Assembly: GCA_018829205.1 (NCBI GenBank)
Contig: JAHJUE010000010.1
Location: 248,001-312,000, forward strand
Direction: 5' to 3'
Length of the DNA stretch: 64,000 nucleotides
DNA from: Bacteroidota bacterium
Lineage (GTDB): Bacteria; Bacteroidota; Ignavibacteria; Ignavibacteriales; Melioribacteraceae
The notes under the pieces are model-generated. The model saw only the letters and a program-made list of their open reading frames with translations. It made no database searches and was not told the DNA's origin. Positions 60,425 through 64,000 of the stretch are shown here, one piece after another; position 1 is the stretch's first letter; the number at the start of each line of letters is the position of its first letter. A program made the position numbers and the translations under genes.

Positions 60425-62554
60425 ATGAAAAATTTATTGTTTATAATATTGTTGATTACAGTTGTTTCAATAAACGCTACGGAATTTTCGGTTTATGAAG
60501 CCAATTACCCAAACGTAAAAGATTATAATGTAAATATTGATGAAGCAACAATTGTAATAAAGCCTGCCGGTAATTATGTTGAGTTTAATCTTTACATGAC
60601 CGTATCATATGATTTTCAAAGCTGGTTTTTTAAAAATTATAACGAGCTTGAGTTTAACTGGCAGTTTAATCTTCCCGAAGAAGCTGTTGTGCATGAATTC
60701 TGGTACTGGGAAGGTGATTCAATAATTGCCGCCGAAGTTTTAGATAAATGGACCGCTGAATTATTATTCAGCGACGTTAGCACACCTTTCAGAAACCCGG
60801 GTTTATTAACACAAGGAAACGCAAACAGCGACGGCCAGGTACAGCATCAATTAAAATTATTCCCTATTAAAAGAAATGAAAAAAGAAGATTTAAAATTCA
60901 ATATTTACTGCCGGGGAGACCAACGGGAAATAATTTGCGCGTATGGCTGCCGATGTCACAATTAATTTCTGAGAAAACACCGGGAATTGATAAATTAAAA
61001 ATTCTTTATCTGTACGGCGACACAAAATATGAACCGGGAATTATCGGCACAGAAATATTATCATCAAAAGACAACCATGATTTAAATAGATGGGATATTG
61101 AGATTCCAATTGAGTATGATCAGTTTGTCGAATTGGAACTTCCTTCGCCGATAAAAGATGAAGTATTTTTTACCACGTTCGAAAGAAACGGTGAAAATTT
61201 TTATCACCTTGCGGTTTATCCCCCCGAGGTACCTCGGGTTGCCAACCCTCGTAACGTATTATTTGTAATTGACTACAATAGATTTAATACAAAGGATTTG
61301 GACGGTGATTTTCTGCTTTCATATCTGAAAGAATCAGTTCAGCAGGCCTTCTCCGAATACGACTCAATTAATGTTATTGCCGCTTACGATAATATAGTGT
61401 ACGGCTCATCAAATTGGATTTCCGCAACTAAGGAAGGTGTTGATGAATTGTTCACAAATGTTATGATGAGGTCGTTGCCGAGCTACAATAATCTTCTTCC
61501 CCTAATTACCGAAGCAACAAATTTTATTAATACGCAAAATGATTCTTGCGAAGTTTTATTCATAACAAATACAAATACGATTAATTTAGGCGAAGAAGAT
61601 AAGAATCAACTCGCGGATCAAATAATATCAAAATTCAAACCGGGTACAAAAATTAATTTTTTTGATTTGGATAATAAATCTTACTTAAGATACAACAACG
61701 GATATTATGAAACACAAATGCAGTCGTTTTACGGAAGAATTGCTCATCCATCTTCAGGAAATTTATTTTTCCTAAGATATAATTCATTAAAAGAAATGCT
61801 TTATTCATTTTTATACGATGAAATTAGCCACTTTGAAAGTGTTGAAGTCCAGATGAGATTTCAGCAGGGTTACGCGCACAGCAAACATTTTATTGCTTTG
61901 CATGAAGGTTATTATCCGATGCACACACCAATAATGCAGATTGGGAAATTCCAGGGGGAACTGCCGGTTGATATTACTGTATTCGGAAAGTATAAATTAA
62001 ATAATGCCAAATATACATCCACATTAACCGAAGCAAATGTTGTTGCGGGGAACAATCAAATAGCAACTGCATGGTACGGCGCGCATCTTAAAACATTATT
62101 AAGACTCCCTTACAGTCCGCTTACCGTTGCCGATATTATTGATCTAAGCTTGGAACAGAAAATCTTAACTCCGTATTCCGGCTTCTTGGTTTTCCAGCCT
62201 GATGAAAATCACGGTTATTGCGACGACTGCGACGATAATAGCGGAGGTTTACCAACTTCTATTGAAGAAGAAGATTCCACATTAATTTTTGATGTAACCG
62301 CATTTCCAAATCCGTTTAATCCTTCAACTACAATAAACTATATTCTGCCCGAAGCAGGGTTTGTAGCGATAAAGGTTTTTAATATACTCGGAGAAACTGT
62401 CGCTGAACTTGTTAATGAAAATCAAATAATGGGAAAATATTCGGCCGTATTTAACGGAAGCGGTCTTTCTTCAGGAATTTATATTTTAACGATTACATTC
62501 GAAGGTAATACTAAAAGTTATTTTAAAACAAAAAAATTGCTCTTAGTCAAATAA
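60425..62554 (+). CDS. Secreted VIT/VWA-like protein with C-terminal sorting domain (paralogue)
   Basis: This 709-residue paralogue of the previous gene has a signal peptide ending near NATE. Its VIT-like region (about 40-180) has FNWQFNLPEEAVVHEFWYWEGDSIIAAEVLDKWTAE. A VWA-like region has RNVLFVIDYNRFNTKDLDGDFLLSYLKESVQQAF (about 275-310) and LPLITEATNFI. LTPYSGFLVFQPDE (581-594) is the usual VIT/VWA tail motif. The sorting domain starts FPNPFNPSTTINYILPE (627-643) and ends YILTITFEGNTKSYFKTKKLLLVK. I use ATG 60425 with a CAGGGA site rather than TTG 60410. A terminator follows. A DDCDD stretch at about residue 600 could bind calcium. Confidence 0.78.
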   Translation: MKNLLFIILLITVVSINATEFSVYEANYPNVKDYNVNIDEATIVIKPAGNYVEFNLYMTVSYDFQSWFFKNYNELEFNWQFNLPEEAVVHEFWYWEGDSIIAAEVLDKWTAELLFSDVSTPFRNPGLLTQGNANSDGQVQHQLKLFPIKRNEKRRFKIQYLLPGRPTGNNLRVWLPMSQLISEKTPGIDKLKILYLYGDTKYEPGIIGTEILSSKDNHDLNRWDIEIPIEYDQFVELELPSPIKDEVFFTTFERNGENFYHLAVYPPEVPRVANPRNVLFVIDYNRFNTKDLDGDFLLSYLKESVQQAFSEYDSINVIAAYDNIVYGSSNWISATKEGVDELFTNVMMRSLPSYNNLLPLITEATNFINTQNDSCEVLFITNTNTINLGEEDKNQLADQIISKFKPGTKINFFDLDNKSYLRYNNGYYETQMQSFYGRIAHPSSGNLFFLRYNSLKEMLYSFLYDEISHFESVEVQMRFQQGYAHSKHFIALHEGYYPMHTPIMQIGKFQGELPVDITVFGKYKLNNAKYTSTLTEANVVAGNNQIATAWYGAHLKTLLRLPYSPLTVADIIDLSLEQKILTPYSGFLVFQPDENHGYCDDCDDNSGGLPTSIEEEDSTLIFDVTAFPNPFNPSTTINYILPEAGFVAIKVFNILGETVAELVNENQIMGKYSAVFNGSGLSSGIYILTITFEGNTKSYFKTKKLLLVK

Positions 62555-62590
62555 ACTATTAGCGAAATGCAAACTGAAGATTTTAAAATA

Positions 62591-62625
62591 AGAACCCGGT
62601 CTTTTTATGACTCGGGTTCTTTTTA
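62591..62625 (+). terminator. Rho-independent terminator after VIT/VWA-like pair
   Basis: AGAACCCG (62591-62598) pairs with CGGGTTCT (62613-62620), followed by TTTTT. It is 37 bp past the stop codon of the second VIT/VWA-like gene. Confidence 0.85.
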
Positions 62626-62686
62626 CTTCGCAAATATCTAATTTTAAATCCATTGTCAAATAACTAATATTTTTTAATATTCATTC

Positions 62687-63826
62687 ATGAAAAAATACAT
62701 TTTAATTTTATTTCTTTCGGGATTATTTCAAGCCGTATTTGGCCAGGCAAATAAATTTGATTCCCTTGTAACAAAAGGGATTAATGAAATTTATAATCTT
62801 CAATTTGAAGACGCCGAAAAAACTTTTTCAATTGTTAGAAATAATTATCCTAAACATCCCTCCGGTATTTTTTTCGACGCCATGATTGATTGGTGGAGGA
62901 TAATGATTGATTTTAACAATGTTGAATACGATGATAACTTTATCCAAAAACTCGAAAATGTAATTGATAAATGTGACAACATTTTAGATGATCATCCAAA
63001 TAATGTTGATGCCATTTTCTTCAAAGGCGGCGCGCTTGGATTCAGAGCCCGCCTTTATGCCGTGCGCGAAAGCTGGATTGACGCGGCTATGGACGGTAAA
63101 GACGCACTTCCCCTGGTTTATGAAGCATATGAAATTGATCCTTCTAATAAAGATGTTCAGCTTGGCTTCGGTATTTATAACTATTATGCGCAGGTAATTC
63201 CGGAGCAGTACCCGTGGGTAGGACCGTTTTTAATTTTTTTCCCGAGCGGCGATAAAGCAAAAGGAATACAGCAGTTAATTACTACCGCTGAAGAAGGACG
63301 GTACGCAAAAATCGAAGCCCAGTATTTTTTAATGACGCTTTATTATTCATTTGAAAATAAAATGAACGAAGCGTTAATATATGCTCAAAGGTTAAGACGG
63401 CAGTTTCCCGACAACCCGGTTTTTGATAAGTATTACGGACGTATACTTGTAAAATCAGGGAACCTAACAAAAGCCGGCGAAATTTTTAAAGCGATCTTAA
63501 AGAAAAGCAAAAATGGTAAAAGAGGGTACTCAAGTTATTACGCCCGAGAAGCTCATTATTATATTGGACTGGATCATTTTCAGAAAAATAATCTGGATTC
63601 TTCATTGGTTGAGTTTGAAATCTGCGAAAATATTTCACGAAAAATTGACGAAGAAAAAGAAACAGGGTTTTTGGCTAACTCACTGCTTTATCAGGGTATG
63701 ATTTACGATTTAAAAAACCAAAAAGAAAAATCTAAAGCTAAATATGAAAAAGTTTTAACTGTTGATGACTATAAAGATTCACACAAAAAATCTAAAGAGT
63801 TTTTGAGAAAACCTTATAAAAAATAA
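62687..63826 (+). CDS. Secreted TPR repeat protein
   Basis: This 379-residue protein has a signal peptide (MKKYILILFLSGLFQAVFGQ). The mature part is helical, with TPR-like pairs such as EIYNLQFEDAEKTFSIVRNNYPKHPSGIFFDAM, KIEAQYFLMTLYYSFENKMNEALIYAQRLRRQFPDNPVF and AGEIFKAILKKSKNGKRGYSSYYAREAHYYIGLDHF. Nothing enzymatic is visible. It is probably a periplasmic scaffold. It is close to a PorV/PorQ-like gene that converges from the right, so it could be linked to outer-membrane assembly, but that is inference. Confidence 0.72.
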   Translation: MKKYILILFLSGLFQAVFGQANKFDSLVTKGINEIYNLQFEDAEKTFSIVRNNYPKHPSGIFFDAMIDWWRIMIDFNNVEYDDNFIQKLENVIDKCDNILDDHPNNVDAIFFKGGALGFRARLYAVRESWIDAAMDGKDALPLVYEAYEIDPSNKDVQLGFGIYNYYAQVIPEQYPWVGPFLIFFPSGDKAKGIQQLITTAEEGRYAKIEAQYFLMTLYYSFENKMNEALIYAQRLRRQFPDNPVFDKYYGRILVKSGNLTKAGEIFKAILKKSKNGKRGYSSYYAREAHYYIGLDHFQKNNLDSSLVEFEICENISRKIDEEKETGFLANSLLYQGMIYDLKNQKEKSKAKYEKVLTVDDYKDSHKKSKEFLRKPYKK

Positions 63827-63829
63827 TTT

Positions 63830-64000
63830 CTATAAATCAGTTGAAATACCGATCCTATGTATTCCGCCTATTAAACCTAATGATGAAAAAGCATAATCAA
63901 CTTTGTAATCGCTGATTAATATACCTACGCCGATATTAAATCCCGCAAGCCCTGCGGAAGCATCTAATTTTAAGTCCTTCCTTTTCTGATTGTCGTACCC
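63830..64000 (-). CDS. PorV/PorQ-like outer-membrane protein, C-terminal fragment
   Basis: An open frame enters from the right edge and ends at TAG (63830-63832), giving the last 56 residues. They read as barrel strands ending GGIHRIGISTDL, with AGLAGFNIGVGILISDYKVDYAFSSLGLIG before it. The DYAF-S...LG...HR-ISL-type ending is that of the PorV/PorQ family, which helps attach or export type 9 secretion cargo. This fits the sorting domains on the two proteins just upstream. Only the C-terminus is visible. Confidence 0.55.
   Translation of the reverse strand, partial: GYDNQKRKDLKLDASAGLAGFNIGVGILISDYKVDYAFSSLGLIGGIHRIGISTDL

Overview
The window is AT-rich, gene-dense chromosomal DNA carrying about 54 protein-coding genes on both strands. 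I saw no rRNA or tRNA gene, no insertion sequence, no prophage and no CRISPR array. Two large secreted proteins end in NPFNP-type sorting domains, and the C-terminus of a PorV/PorQ-like outer-membrane protein lies at the right edge. Together with many signal-peptide proteins, TPR proteins and Bacteroidetes-style families (DUF4905, DUF4920, AmpG next to a GH3-serine hydrolase fusion), this points to a Gram-negative member of the Bacteroidota/Chlorobiota group. Ignavibacteria is my best guess, but that is an inference from motifs and not a phylogeny.

Layout. 1-4.7 kb: cut-off TPR protein, two SGNH hydrolases and a long proline-free coiled-coil protein. 4.8-11.3 kb: MATE exporter, YbaN-like protein, RmlA, a secreted protein and the TrkH/TrkA potassium system. 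11.3-18.8 kb: outer-membrane barrel, an ABC-2 exporter with a LolA-like protein, and a muropeptide pair (AmpG permease plus a secreted GH3/beta-lactamase fusion). 19-26.7 kb: lipocalin lipoprotein, HAD hydrolase, release factor RF3, and a gluconeogenic cluster of aminotransferase, PEP carboxykinase and a second aminotransferase. 26.7-35.3 kb: AroE, TPR protein, a galactokinase-like protein that has lost its catalytic motifs, a TakP-type TRAP transporter, DUF1579 protein and a glutamine amidotransferase. 35.3-46 kb: PAS histidine kinase, two TSUP permeases, Sua5, a class III nucleotide cyclase, HisN-like phosphatase, ferredoxin, CheR-TPR and a GAF protein. 46-52.4 kb: two small paralogous Cys/His proteins, PepSY and DUF4920 membrane/secreted proteins, LD-carboxypeptidase, PriA and a Yip1 protein. 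52.5-64 kb: tryptophanase, DUF4905, AMMECR1 and MEMO, glycyl-tRNA synthetase, two paralogous VIT/VWA-like secreted proteins, a TPR protein and the PorV/PorQ-like fragment.

How genes work together. Aminotransferase and PckA overlap by 4 bases and would convert aspartate to oxaloacetate and then to phosphoenolpyruvate. AmpG, the GH3 fusion and the LD-carboxypeptidase fit peptidoglycan turnover and recycling, with the hydrolases predicted to be exported. The TRAP transporter resembles 2-oxoacid importers.

Most notable observations: (1) glyS has no ATG, GTG or TTG that would preserve its conserved N-terminus, and appears to start at ATC behind a good ribosome binding site; (2) two adjacent small proteins share C-x-H-x-K-R-x2-C-x11-C at identical residue numbers; (3) the galactokinase-like protein lacks the catalytic Asp region; (4) the nucleotide cyclase lacks canonical base-recognition and transition-state residues; (5) a 65-bp palindromic repeat sits in front of glyS, next to a possible gene remnant. 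Several gene starts were moved from the longest open frame to a better-supported codon.
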